Positions 35,212-43,401 of a stretch of 64,000 bases of DNA are shown here, one piece after another (within the stretch, counting starts at the first letter, position 1; every line of letters begins with the position of its first letter). The stretch lies in contig NZ_JASITA010000002.1 of the NCBI RefSeq assembly GCF_030063415.1, positions 340,217 through 404,216 of the forward strand. The letters are read 5' to 3'. Source of the stretch: Streptomyces sp. H27-C3 (lineage in GTDB: Bacteria; Actinomycetota; Actinomycetes; Streptomycetales; Streptomycetaceae). Position numbers and translations under genes: made by a program. Under the pieces are notes generated by a model, which saw nothing but the letters and a program-made list of their open reading frames with translations, was not told where the DNA came from and ran no database searches.

Positions 35212-35241
35212 GGAAAACATTGCCGGTCTCCGGCAATGTTT
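35212..35241 (-). terminator. Terminator after fbiC (27-bp palindrome plus T tract)
   Basis: AAACATTGCCGG (35215-35226) and CCGGCAATGTTT (35230-35241) are perfectly complementary around TCT. On the minus strand the stem is followed by TTTTCC, a good intrinsic terminator, 56 bp past the fbiC stop. It also lies 80 bp upstream of the NfeD gene, so a second role as operator is possible. Confidence 0.75.
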
Positions 35242-35296
35242 ACGCGGTCCTAATTCCGCTTCGGCCCGACCTTCAATCCGGGCTCCGCCGCCGGGT

Positions 35297-37900
35297 TCAC
35301 TCCAGCACGGGCAGCAGCTCCGGAAGATGACCGTCGGACGCGGCGGCGGACCGCTGCCGCTCCTCGGGCACCTCGCCGTACAGCGTGGTCCGCGCCCTGG
35401 ACGGGCGCCCCGCCAGGTCAGCGATCGCGATCAGGTCCTGGACCGAGCGGTACGAGCCGTAACTGGAGCCCGCCATGCGGGAGATGGTCTCCTCCATCAA
35501 GGTGCCGCCGACGTCGTTGGCCCCGGAGCGCAGCATCTCCGCCGCGCCCTCCGCGCCCAGCTTCACCCAGCTGGTCTGGATGTTGGTGATGTGCGGGTGC
35601 AGCAGGAGGCGGGCCATCGCGGTGACGGCCCGGTTGTCGCGGGCCGTCGGGCCCGGCCGTGCGATCCCGGCAAGGTAGACGGGGGCGTTGGTGTGAATGA
35701 AGGGCAGCGTCACGAACTCCGTGAACCCCGCCACGTTCTTAGCCTCGGCCTCCTGCTGCATCCGTGCCAGGGTGCGGAAGTGACCGAGCCAGTGCCTGGG
35801 CTGGTCCACATGCCCGTACATCATGGTGGAGCTGGAGCGGATGCCCAGCTCGTGCGCGGTCTGCACGACCTCGATCCAGGTGGCCGTGGGCAGTTTGCCC
35901 TTGGTGAGGATCCAGCGGACCTCGTCGTCGAGGATCTCGGCGGCCGTGCCCGGAATCGAGTCGAGGCCCGCCTCCTTGGCGGCCGACAGCCACTCCCGGA
36001 TGGACATGCCGGTGCGCGTCGCGCCGTTGACGACCTCCATCGGCGAGAAGGCGTGCACATGCATGCCGGGCACCCGCTCCTTGACCGCCCGCGCGATGTC
36101 GAAGTACGCCGTGCCGGGCAGGTCCGGGTGGATGCCGCCCTGCATGCACACCTCGACCGCGCCGACGTCCCACGCCTGCTCGGCCCGGTCGGCGACCTGG
36201 CTGAGCGAGAGCGTGTACGCGTCGGCGTCCGTGCGGCGCTGCGCGAAGGCACAGAAACGGCAGCCGGTGTAGCAGACGTTGGTGAAGTTGATGTTGCGCG
36301 TGACGATGTACGTCACGTCGTCGCCCACCACATCCCGCCGCAGCTCGTCCGCGATCCGGCACAGCGCGTCGAGCGCGGGCCCATCGGCGTGCAGCAGGGC
36401 GAGCGCCTCCTCGTCGGTGAGCTTCGTGGGGTCGGCGGCGGCCTGCGACAGCGCCTGCCGTACGTCACCGTCGATGCGGGACGGCACCATGCCTGGCACG
36501 GCGGCCTCGCGCAGCGCCTCCCAGTCGCCGTACACCTCGTCGAAATCGTCGCGCCGGTCGCCGGTGCGGCCCTCGGTGTCGATGGTCCGGTGCAGATCGG
36601 TCCGCCCGGACGCGGTGAACCCCTCGTCGGGCTCCTGCCAGGCCAGCCCGACCGGCTTCGCGTCGGGGCGCGCCAGCCCGGTCTCCGGGTCGGCGAGCGC
36701 CCGGACGTGCGGGACGAGCCGCGGGTCGAGCCAGGGCTCGCCGCGCTGGATGAACTCGGGGTAGATAGTGAGCCGTTCACGCAGCTCGAAGCCCGCTTCG
36801 GCGGTCTTCGCGGCCAGTTCGTCGATGTGCGGCCAGGGGCGCTCGGGGTTGACGTGGTCGGGGGTCAGCGGTGACACGCCGCCCCAGTCGTCGATGCCCG
36901 CGCCGATGAGCAGCGCGTACTCCTCGTCGACGAGGTTCGGCGGGGCCTGTATGCGGGCGGAGGGGCCGAGGATGTGCCGGGCGACGGCGATCGCGGCGGC
37001 CAGCTCGTCCAGTTCCGCGTCGGGCATCCCGCGCATCGCGGTGTCCGGCTTGGCGCGGAAGTTCTGGACGATGACTTCCTGGATGCCGTGGTAGGCGCGG
37101 GCCGTCTTGCGCAGCTCGAAGAGGGAGTCGGCGCGTTCGTCGTAGTCCTCGCCGATGCCGATGAGGATTCCGGTCGTGAACGGCACGTTGGAACGCCCGG
37201 CGTCCTCCAGCACCCGCAGCCGCACGGCGGGCTCCTTGTCGGGGGAGCCGTGGTGCGGGCCGCCGGGCTCGGACCACAGCCGGGTCGCCGTCGTCTCCAG
37301 CATCATGCCCATGCTGGGTGCGACGGGCTTGAGCCGCTGGAGATCGGTCCACGACATGACGCCGGGGTTCAGATGCGGCAGCAGCCCGGTCTCCTCAAGC
37401 ACCCGGATCGCCATGGCCCGTACATACGCGAGGGTGTCGTCGTACCCCTCGGCCTCAAGCCACTCGCGGGCCTCGGGCCAGCGGTCCTCGGGCCGGTCGC
37501 CGAGTGTGAACAGGGCTTCTTTGCAGCCCATTTCGGCGCCCTGCCGGGCGATCTCCAGCACCTCGTCGGGCGACAGGAACATGCCGTGCCCCGCGCGCCG
37601 CAGCTTGCCGGGCACGGTGACGAACGTGCAGTAGTGGCACTTGTCCCGGCACAGCCGGGTCAGCGGGATGAACACCTTGCGGGAGTACGTGATGACGCCC
37701 GCGCGCCCCACCGCGTCGAGCCCGGCGTCCCGCACCCGGGCCGCGGACGCGGCCAGGTGCTTGAGGTCGTCGCCCCGGGCCTGGAGCAGGACGGCTGCCT
37801 CGGAGACGTCGAGGGCCACTCCGTCCCGTGCTCGTCTGAGGGCGCGCCGCATGGAATTGGCGGTCGGTCGTCCGGACTCCTGCGACGCGTTCGTGGTCAT
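35297..37900 (-). CDS. fbiC: FO synthase, bifunctional (coenzyme F420 biosynthesis)
   Basis: 867 aa from the ATG at 37900, the normal length for fused FbiC. Two radical-SAM domains are present: the CofG half with Cys84, Cys88, Cys91 (CRDKCHYC) and the CofH half with Cys543, Cys547, Cys550 (CYTGCRFC). Each coordinates a 4Fe-4S cluster. The enzyme builds the deazaflavin FO from a ribityl-diaminouracil and tyrosine, the chromophore of F420. An LLM-family oxidoreductase gene, of a type that usually needs F420, lies nearby at 38.4 kb. The start overlaps by ATGA the end of a small degraded frame upstream. Confidence 0.97.
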   Translation of the reverse strand: MTTNASQESGRPTANSMRRALRRARDGVALDVSEAAVLLQARGDDLKHLAASAARVRDAGLDAVGRAGVITYSRKVFIPLTRLCRDKCHYCTFVTVPGKLRRAGHGMFLSPDEVLEIARQGAEMGCKEALFTLGDRPEDRWPEAREWLEAEGYDDTLAYVRAMAIRVLEETGLLPHLNPGVMSWTDLQRLKPVAPSMGMMLETTATRLWSEPGGPHHGSPDKEPAVRLRVLEDAGRSNVPFTTGILIGIGEDYDERADSLFELRKTARAYHGIQEVIVQNFRAKPDTAMRGMPDAELDELAAAIAVARHILGPSARIQAPPNLVDEEYALLIGAGIDDWGGVSPLTPDHVNPERPWPHIDELAAKTAEAGFELRERLTIYPEFIQRGEPWLDPRLVPHVRALADPETGLARPDAKPVGLAWQEPDEGFTASGRTDLHRTIDTEGRTGDRRDDFDEVYGDWEALREAAVPGMVPSRIDGDVRQALSQAAADPTKLTDEEALALLHADGPALDALCRIADELRRDVVGDDVTYIVTRNINFTNVCYTGCRFCAFAQRRTDADAYTLSLSQVADRAEQAWDVGAVEVCMQGGIHPDLPGTAYFDIARAVKERVPGMHVHAFSPMEVVNGATRTGMSIREWLSAAKEAGLDSIPGTAAEILDDEVRWILTKGKLPTATWIEVVQTAHELGIRSSSTMMYGHVDQPRHWLGHFRTLARMQQEAEAKNVAGFTEFVTLPFIHTNAPVYLAGIARPGPTARDNRAVTAMARLLLHPHITNIQTSWVKLGAEGAAEMLRSGANDVGGTLMEETISRMAGSSYGSYRSVQDLIAIADLAGRPSRARTTLYGEVPEERQRSAAASDGHLPELLPVLE

Positions 37901-38313
37901 GCGTCCGAGCATACGAGCGACGCCGCGAATTGTGCTGTTCGCCGGCGGCGGGGGCCGACCGCCCGCACCGCGCCCGCCGCCGCGTCCGCGTGACCCGGAA
38001 GTGACCGGGGTGACAGCGCGGCCGGGCACCTTCTCCCCCGAGGGCCGACGAGATCACTGCGGGGCAGGCCGTTGCCCGTGAGCCTGTCCGGCTTGTCGAA
38101 GTGCGCCACCGGTTGGTCGTGCTGGAGTTCGCGGTACTCGACGACGAGTTGCCGCCCCGGCCAGTAACCATCCACCGGCAACTTCACCTGCCGTCCGCCG
38201 ACTCCTGGGTCGCCAAGTAGCCAGTCGAACCGGTGCTGCGTCAGGGCCTGCTCACCCAACACCGCGTTGCACAGGTCGATAACGTACGCCTCGTCGCTGT
38301 TGTCTCTGCTCAT
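37897..38313 (-). pseudogene. Degraded small hypothetical gene (C-terminus frameshifted)
   Basis: From the ATG at 38313 the first 80 residues look real and well conserved in style: SDEAYVIDLCNAVLGEQALT, QHRFDWLLGDPGVGGRQVKL, PVDGYWPGRQLVVEYRELQH, DKPDRLTGNG. After that (about 38070) the frame turns into Arg/Ala/Gly-rich sequence with no protein character and ends by overlapping the fbiC start. As I recall this Streptomyces family, an intact member continues with a conserved HRGEQR-type segment. I read it as truncated or frameshifted. Confidence 0.55.
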
Positions 38314-38388
38314 GGCTCGGGATAATGCCACGCACCGCTGACGCGGCGGAGTCGGCGGCAAAGGGGATTACGGAACCTCGAGCAGCGA

Positions 38389-39234
38389 TCAGAGGTATTC
38401 GGCGTACACGTCCAGGGTCCGCAGGACCTCGGACTCGTCGGCCGGAGGCAGTTGCAGTACGACCTCTTCGACGCCCAGCTCCGCGTAGTGCGCCAGCTTG
38501 CCCGCGCTCGGCAGGACGGCGTACGGCACGATCTGAAGGCCCTCGGGGTCGCGGCCAGCCGCCTCCCAGACCGAGCGCAGCGCCGGCACCGACTCCGTGA
38601 GGCCGCGTCCGCCGATCGGCAGCCAGCCGTCCGCGTACTCCGCGATGTGCGCGAACAGCTTCGGTCCGGCCGCGCCGCCGACCAGAGTGCGGGGTCCGAC
38701 CACCGGGCCGCGCGGCTTCTGGGTCGGCTTGGGGTGTGCGTGGCTCGCGCGCACCGACCCGAACTCGCCGTCGTACGCTGTCGGTTCCGCCGACCACAGG
38801 GCCCGCATCAGTGCCATCCGGTCCCGGCCGAGGTCACGCCTCGTACGCCACTCCACACCATGGTCGGCGGCCTCCTCGACGTTCCAGCCGAAGCCGACGC
38901 CGAGGGTGAAGCGCCCGCCGGAGAGGTGGTCGAGGGTCGCCGCCTGCTTGGCGAGGTCGATGGGGTCGCGCTGGGCGACGAGGGTGATGCCGGTGCCGAG
39001 GGTGAGGCGTTCGGTGACGGCGGCGGCCTGGCCGAGGGCGACGAAGGGGTCGAGCGTGCGGCCGTACTCGCGCGGCAGTTCGCCGCCCGCCGGGTACGGG
39101 GTGTCGCGGGAGACCGGGATGTGGGTGTGCTCGGGCAGATACAGGCCGTCGAACCCGCGCTGCTCCAGCTCGCGTGCGAGCCGTACCGGGGTGATCGTCT
39201 CGTCGGTGAGGAAAATCGTCGTGGCGATCCGCAT
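38389..39234 (-). CDS. LLM-class F420-dependent oxidoreductase
   Basis: 281 aa from the ATG at 39234 (AAGGGGA upstream). Luciferase-like TIM-barrel features: GFDGLYLPEHTHIP, RLTLGTGITLVAQRDPIDLA, KQAATLDHLSGGRFTLGVGF and GWNVEEAADHG, the subgroup pattern of F420-dependent enzymes. It should transfer hydride to or from F420. The substrate is unknown. It stands alone near fbiC with no copy of the CTGACG palindrome, so it is probably not in that regulon. Confidence 0.9.
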   Translation of the reverse strand: MRIATTIFLTDETITPVRLARELEQRGFDGLYLPEHTHIPVSRDTPYPAGGELPREYGRTLDPFVALGQAAAVTERLTLGTGITLVAQRDPIDLAKQAATLDHLSGGRFTLGVGFGWNVEEAADHGVEWRTRRDLGRDRMALMRALWSAEPTAYDGEFGSVRASHAHPKPTQKPRGPVVGPRTLVGGAAGPKLFAHIAEYADGWLPIGGRGLTESVPALRSVWEAAGRDPEGLQIVPYAVLPSAGKLAHYAELGVEEVVLQLPPADESEVLRTLDVYAEYL

Positions 39235-39340
39235 ATGCAGTCCCCTTCTTCTTGTCCAGCGCTGCGGCTGGTCGGCGACAAACGTATGTCGTACGGTGCC
39301 CTGGGCCGAGCGTTTCGGCCATCCCGGGGGAGGACGAACC

Positions 39341-39661
39341 GTGCGTATCGCCACCACTCTTCTGCTTGTCGGAGCCCTGTTGGGCGCACCGGCGGTGTCA
39401 GCGACTGCCATCGCCTCACCGCGTGTCACGACCCCGACCGTGTCGACCGACGCCGCCCAGGGCGCGGGGTCCGCCGTGCGGACCGCGCACGAGAACAAGA
39501 CGGCCACAGTGGCGGATTCGACGGTCGCCAAGGACCGCAAGAAGAAGAAAAGGAAGAAGAAGAGCGGCTCTTCGGGTCTGGTGATCGCCCTCGTGCTGGT
39601 GATCCTGGTGCTACTGGTCATCGTGTTCATGGTGACGAAGTCCCGGCGCGGCACTAGCTGA
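39341..39661 (+). CDS. Small secreted/membrane protein with poly-lysine stretch
   Basis: 106 aa from the GTG at 39341 (GGGGGAGG upstream). A signal peptide (RIATTLLLVGALLGAPAVSA) is followed by a Thr/Ala/Val-rich linker, a very basic run (KDRKKKKRKKKS, about residues 65-76), a transmembrane helix (LVIALVLVILVLLVIVFMV) and the end TKSRRGTS. The order Lys-rich then hydrophobic helix then basic tail resembles a C-terminal membrane anchor, but the strongest charge precedes the helix, so topology is uncertain. I do not recognise the family. AAG codons dominate the Lys run. Confidence 0.75.
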   Translation: MRIATTLLLVGALLGAPAVSATAIASPRVTTPTVSTDAAQGAGSAVRTAHENKTATVADSTVAKDRKKKKRKKKSGSSGLVIALVLVILVLLVIVFMVTKSRRGTS

Positions 39662-39696
39662 GGCGCCCCGGCAGAGCGAGAACAGGACCTCATTTG

Positions 39697-39720
39697 GGGG
39701 GCCGACACTCACCGGCCCCC
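39697..39720 (+). terminator. Terminator after the Lys-rich protein gene
   Basis: GGGGGCCG (39697-39704) pairs with CGGCCCCC (39713-39720), followed by TTCCCTT, 36 bp past the stop. Confidence 0.7.
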
Positions 39721-39803
39721 TTCCCTTGCACGGGAGTTCACGGCTCAATACCAGGGTCTCAGTGCACACCACTGTCCCTCTCGACCCCCTGGGAGCCGTC
39801 GGC

Positions 39804-41336
39804 ATGACTGAAACCTCCGGACCAAGCGCGGGCAGATCGATGGGCAGGCGTGGACTGTTCGTGACGGGCGCGGCTGCCGCCGTTACGTTGGGAACTGTGA
39901 GCTTCGCGAATGCCGCGCCGCCCAGCAGCGGCGAGCAGACCAGGACCGTGCGCGGCACGCTGCCGCCCGGCGCCCCGGACTTCGTGTATCTACCGGTCGA
40001 AGTCCCGCGCGGGGTAAGGGAGATAGCCGTCTCTTACTCATACGAGAGAACACCCGTGCCGCCGGGCACCCAGGGCAACGCGCTGGACATCGGCGTCTTC
40101 GACGAGCGCGGAACCGACCTGGGCGGCCGGGGTTTCCGTGGCTGGTCGGGCGGCGCCCGCACGGCGTTCTTCATCCGCGCCGACGACGCGAGCCCCGGCT
40201 ACATCCCGGGGCCCGTGCGCGCCGGTACCTGGAACATCGCGCTGGGCCCGTACACGGTCGCGCCCGAGGGTCTGCCGTACGTCGTCACCATCATCCTGCG
40301 GTACGGCGCGCCCGGCCGGACCCCCGAGGCGGTCTACCCGCCCGAGCGGGCCAAGGGGCGGGGCCGGGCCTGGTACCGGGGTGACTGCCATCTGCACTCC
40401 GTGTACTCGGACGGGGCGCGCACGCCCGCCGAGATCGCCGCGGCGGCCCGTGCCGCAGGGCTCGACTTCATCAACTCCAGTGAGCACAACACGCATTCGG
40501 CGCACCGCGCCTGGGCCGGCCTGTGGGGCGACGACCTGCTGATCCTGACCGGCGAGGAGGTCACCACCCGCAACGGCCATGTGCTGGCGGTCTCCGTGGA
40601 GCCGGGCACCTTCATCGACTGGCGCTATCGGGCCCGCGACAACCGCTTCGGCCACTACGCCCGCGAGATCCGCCGCGCCGGCGGTCTCGTCGTCCCGGCC
40701 CACCCGCATGCCACCTGCATCGGCTGCCACTGGAAATTCGGCTTCGGCGAGGCGGACGCGGTGGAGGTGTGGAACGGGCCGTACACCCCCGAGGACGAGA
40801 TCTCGCTGGCCTCCTGGGACAACGCCCTGGTCGCTTCGGCCCGTTCGGGGCACACCTGGACCCCGGCGATGGGCAGCAGCGACGCGCACCGGGCACCGCA
40901 GGCGATCGGCCTGCCGCAGACCGTCGTACTCGCGGACGATCTGACGCGCGAGGCGATCCTGGACGGCATCCGGGCCGGTCACAGCTACATCGCGGAGTCC
41001 TCGTCGGTGTCCGTGACCTTCTCGGCGGCGAGCGGGCGCGGCAAGCACGCGGGCATCGGCGAGCGCCTGCGCGCCGACTCCGACACCCCGGTCACGATCC
41101 GCCTGGAGGTCACCGGGGCACCCGGCTGCACCACGCGCTTCGTCACCGACCAGGGCACCCTCCACACGACGACGCTGCCGACGTCCGGGACGGGCACGGT
41201 GGAGTGGCGCACGACGCCCTCGTACGCGACGTACGTACGGGCGGAGGTCCGGCACCCGGCGACGGTCCCGGGGCTGCCGGGGGCGCTGGCGGCCATGACG
41301 AATCCGGTGTTCCTGGGGTCGGGCCGGGGGAACTGA
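39804..41336 (+). CDS. Tat-exported PHP-domain (CehA/McbA-like) metallohydrolase
   Basis: 510 aa from the ATG at 39804; a GTG at 39762 is possible. The N-terminus carries a Tat-like signal (GRRGLFVTGAAAAVTLGTVS, cleaved near ANAA). A beta-rich region to about 180 precedes a PHP phosphoesterase domain: His196 and His198 in DCHLHS, SDGARTPAEI, INSSEHNTHS, GEEVTTRNGH, VVPAHPHATC and GSSDAHR supply the metal ligands. The family hydrolyses phosphoesters or carbamates with two or three metal ions. Export by Tat fits metal loading in the cytoplasm. The substrate is not predictable. Confidence 0.88.
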   Translation: MTETSGPSAGRSMGRRGLFVTGAAAAVTLGTVSFANAAPPSSGEQTRTVRGTLPPGAPDFVYLPVEVPRGVREIAVSYSYERTPVPPGTQGNALDIGVFDERGTDLGGRGFRGWSGGARTAFFIRADDASPGYIPGPVRAGTWNIALGPYTVAPEGLPYVVTIILRYGAPGRTPEAVYPPERAKGRGRAWYRGDCHLHSVYSDGARTPAEIAAAARAAGLDFINSSEHNTHSAHRAWAGLWGDDLLILTGEEVTTRNGHVLAVSVEPGTFIDWRYRARDNRFGHYAREIRRAGGLVVPAHPHATCIGCHWKFGFGEADAVEVWNGPYTPEDEISLASWDNALVASARSGHTWTPAMGSSDAHRAPQAIGLPQTVVLADDLTREAILDGIRAGHSYIAESSSVSVTFSAASGRGKHAGIGERLRADSDTPVTIRLEVTGAPGCTTRFVTDQGTLHTTTLPTSGTGTVEWRTTPSYATYVRAEVRHPATVPGLPGALAAMTNPVFLGSGRGN

Positions 41337-41473
41337 GCCACGGCCGCGGCGGATGGCGGGTCGGCCCACCGGGGACCGGCGGGGTGGGTGACCTCTGGGT
41401 ACGGTGGAGAGCCGCCGCGCCACGAGGCCGGCGCGCGCCCGACCCCCTCCGCCGAAAGGCCCGGCCGCTCATC

Positions 41474-41809
41474 ATGATCTTCATCGCCGTCAAGTTCACC
41501 GTCCGCCCCGATCGCGCGGACGACTGGCTCACGCTGGTCGACGACTTCACGCAGGCGACCCGCGCCGAGGCGGGCAACCTCTTCTACGAGTGGTCGCGCA
41601 GCGTCGACGACCCGAACCAGTTCGTGCTGATCGAGGCGTTCGCCGACGCGGAAGCGGGCGAACGCCACGTGAAGTCGGACCATTTCAAGGCGGGTATCGA
41701 GTCGATGGCCGACGCCGTCGCCCGTACGCCGGAGATCATCAATGTCGAGATCCCCGGTCAGGACGGCTGGTCGGCCATGACCGAACTCACCCCTCGCACA
41801 CCTGCATAA
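41474..41809 (+). CDS. Antibiotic-biosynthesis-monooxygenase (ABM) domain protein
   Basis: 111 aa from the ATG at 41474. A single ferredoxin-like ABM domain: IFIAVKFTVRPDRADDWLTL, AEAGNLFYEWSRSVDDPNQF, VLIEAFADAEAGERHVKSDH, FKAGIESMADAVARTPEI. Such proteins are cofactor-free monooxygenases or YgiN-like quinol oxidases, or heme-degrading relatives. It is convergent with the MerR-like gene, only 15 bp apart. Confidence 0.9.
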   Translation: MIFIAVKFTVRPDRADDWLTLVDDFTQATRAEAGNLFYEWSRSVDDPNQFVLIEAFADAEAGERHVKSDHFKAGIESMADAVARTPEIINVEIPGQDGWSAMTELTPRTPA

Positions 41810-41824
41810 GAAACAAGAACCGGC

Positions 41825-42190
41825 TCAAGCATCTGCCTTGGGCTGGGACGGGGCCTGCGACAGTGACCTGCCCGCGGAATCGCGCAGCTGCTCGTTCATC
41901 CGCTGGGCCTCTTCGAGCTGGTCTTCCAGGATGACGATGCGGCAGGCCGCCTCGACCGGGGTGCCCCCGTCGACGAGCTCGCGGGCGCGCGCGGCGATAC
42001 GCAGCTGGTAGCGGGAGTAGCGGCGGTGGCCGCCTTCCGAGCGCAGCGGGGTGATGAGCCGGGCCTCACCGATCGCGCGCAGAAAAGCAGGGGTCGTGCC
42101 AAGCATCTCGGCGGCCCGGCCCATGGTGTAGGCGGGGTAGTCGTCGTCGTCGAAACGTGCTTGCGGACTGGAATGTTTTTCTGCGGTCAC
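41825..42190 (-). CDS. MerR-family transcriptional regulator, short form
   Basis: 121 aa from the GTG at 42190 (GAGG five bases upstream; a GTG at 42196 is the alternative). A MerR DNA-binding domain (YTMGRAAEMLGTTPAFLRAI, GEARLITPLRSEGGHRRYSR, YQLRIAARARELVDGGTPVE) is followed by a short coiled coil (ILEDQLEEAQRMNEQLRD) and a disordered tail. No ligand domain. Directly upstream, minus strand, AGGTTGACT-AGGTTGACG forms a 9-bp tandem repeat at about 42203-42222 that could be an autoregulatory site. Confidence 0.88.
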   Translation of the reverse strand: MTAEKHSSPQARFDDDDYPAYTMGRAAEMLGTTPAFLRAIGEARLITPLRSEGGHRRYSRYQLRIAARARELVDGGTPVEAACRIVILEDQLEEAQRMNEQLRDSAGRSLSQAPSQPKADA

Positions 42191-42244
42191 TGCCACCTCG
42201 TCAACCTAGTCAACCTGGTCCAACTGCCTGACCAAACGCGTCGA

Positions 42245-42276
42245 GGGACCCTGGTGCCGCATGGCACCAGGGTCCC
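42245..42276. other. Perfect 14-bp hairpin upstream of the MerR gene
   Basis: GGGACCCTGGTGCC (42245-42258), loop GCAT, GGCACCAGGGTCCC (42263-42276). No T-tract follows on either strand. It lies 55-86 bp upstream of the MerR-like start. A tRNA was considered and rejected, as the flanks do not fold into a cloverleaf. Confidence 0.7.
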
Positions 42277-42528
42277 GAGGAATCAACACCATCTACCGGC
42301 TATTGCTGCGCCGGTGCTTTGTTTCCGCGTCTTCGCCCAGATGGGCGGGGATGCGGGGATCGCGAATGCGTAACCGGGGACCACCTTCCAATCCGGGGCC
42401 TGCGGCACCCGAGCGGACTGCTCGTCGCTCGGGCGATCCTGATGGCGTCTGCCTCCTTGCTCCTGCTCCTGATCAACAACCTGTCGTACTGCTGGAACTG
42501 CGGGACTGCTCGCGGCCCCTGTGAGCCG

Positions 42529-42685
42529 CCGGCCCGGCAACCAGCGCCAGGACCCCCGCATGCGTCCGGCCCTGCCACTCCACTGCCGTGCCACAATCCG
42601 CCCCTGTGGGCCGTCCGGCCCGGCAACCAGCGTGAGGACCCTGCGTACTCCGGCCCTTACGCTCCGCTGCCGTGCCACAACTCGC
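42529..42685. repeat. Two imperfect tandem copies of an 86-bp unit in a gene-free region
   Basis: ccggcccggcaaccagcg begins at 42529 and 42615; each copy ends with gctgccgtgccacaa-like sequence (42601 and about 42685). The similarity also extends a few bases upstream (cccctgtgRgccg). Coding frames through the region have no protein character. The whole gap 42191-42966 (776 bp) otherwise holds only the hairpin at 42245 and, near 42876, two gtgccgccgatgtgccgccga units. Confidence 0.65.
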
Positions 42686-42966
42686 TTGAACCTGCATACG
42701 CGGCGGTTCACACCTGCTCGTTCCCGCCGCGCCTCACTTGCTGTCTTGGCTACGAGCAAAACCCTAGCCCCAAGAAACGGCGATGTCTACAACAGTCATG
42801 ACAGATTTCTTTCACGCCCAAACACCGGAGGTCTGACACCCGTGCGCAGCGGAAAGTGCACCGGAAATGTGCCGCCGATGTGCCGCCGAGTGTCTGAACG
42901 CCGCATGAGGGGGCAGGATCTCAGTTCTGCAAACCGTTACAACCGATACAGGTGGGGTGTAGACGT

Positions 42967-43380
42967 ATGAACGGCACGAAGATCACCAACGCGTTGGCCC
43001 CACATCGGGCGAAGTCCGGGGGATCCCACGCGTCCGACATCAGCCGGGCCCGCGACACGGCCCACTCCTTCGCGGACGGCCTCGACCTGGCGCCGGGCTC
43101 CTGCGTGGCGGACGATCTCGTCCTGGTGGTGTCCGAGCTGGTCACCAACGCCCTGCGGCACGGCGGCGGCCGGTACCGCCTCGAAATGACCGCGAGCCCC
43201 CATGTGGTGACCGTCGCGGTCAGCGACCCCAGCCCCGCTCACCCCCGCGAGCGCACCCCGGACCTGGACGGCGGCGGCGGCGGCTTCGGCTGGCACATGG
43301 TCCGCCGGATCGCTCGCACGGTATGGATCACCGCGGGCCCGGCCCCGGGCAAGACGGTCCACGCCGCCTTCGCACGATAG
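42967..43380 (+). CDS. HATPase_c ATP-binding protein (anti-sigma-factor-like)
   Basis: 137 aa from the ATG at 42967. GHKL ATPase motifs: N-box DDLVLVVSELVTNALRHGGG, then VAVSDPSPAHPRERT and GGGGGFGWHMVRRIARTVWI. Small Streptomyces proteins of this type are RsbW/SpoIIAB-like anti-sigma factors or orphan regulators. There is no adjacent anti-anti-sigma or sigma gene, so the partner is unknown. The ribosome-binding site is weak. Confidence 0.88.
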   Translation: MNGTKITNALAPHRAKSGGSHASDISRARDTAHSFADGLDLAPGSCVADDLVLVVSELVTNALRHGGGRYRLEMTASPHVVTVAVSDPSPAHPRERTPDLDGGGGGFGWHMVRRIARTVWITAGPAPGKTVHAAFAR

Positions 43381-43401
43381 CCGGACCCTCGGGCGGACAG
43401 C

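Noticed and set aside
33449..36874. A 1141-codon open frame on the plus strand
   Set aside because: It is antisense to flotillin, NfeD-like and fbiC, has repetitive Arg/Gly/Leu/Val composition and no motif; a GC-skew artefact of real genes on the other strand.
42191..42966. Possible tRNA at the 42245 hairpin
   Set aside because: No cloverleaf, T-loop GTTCGA or CCA-adjacent acceptor stem could be fitted.
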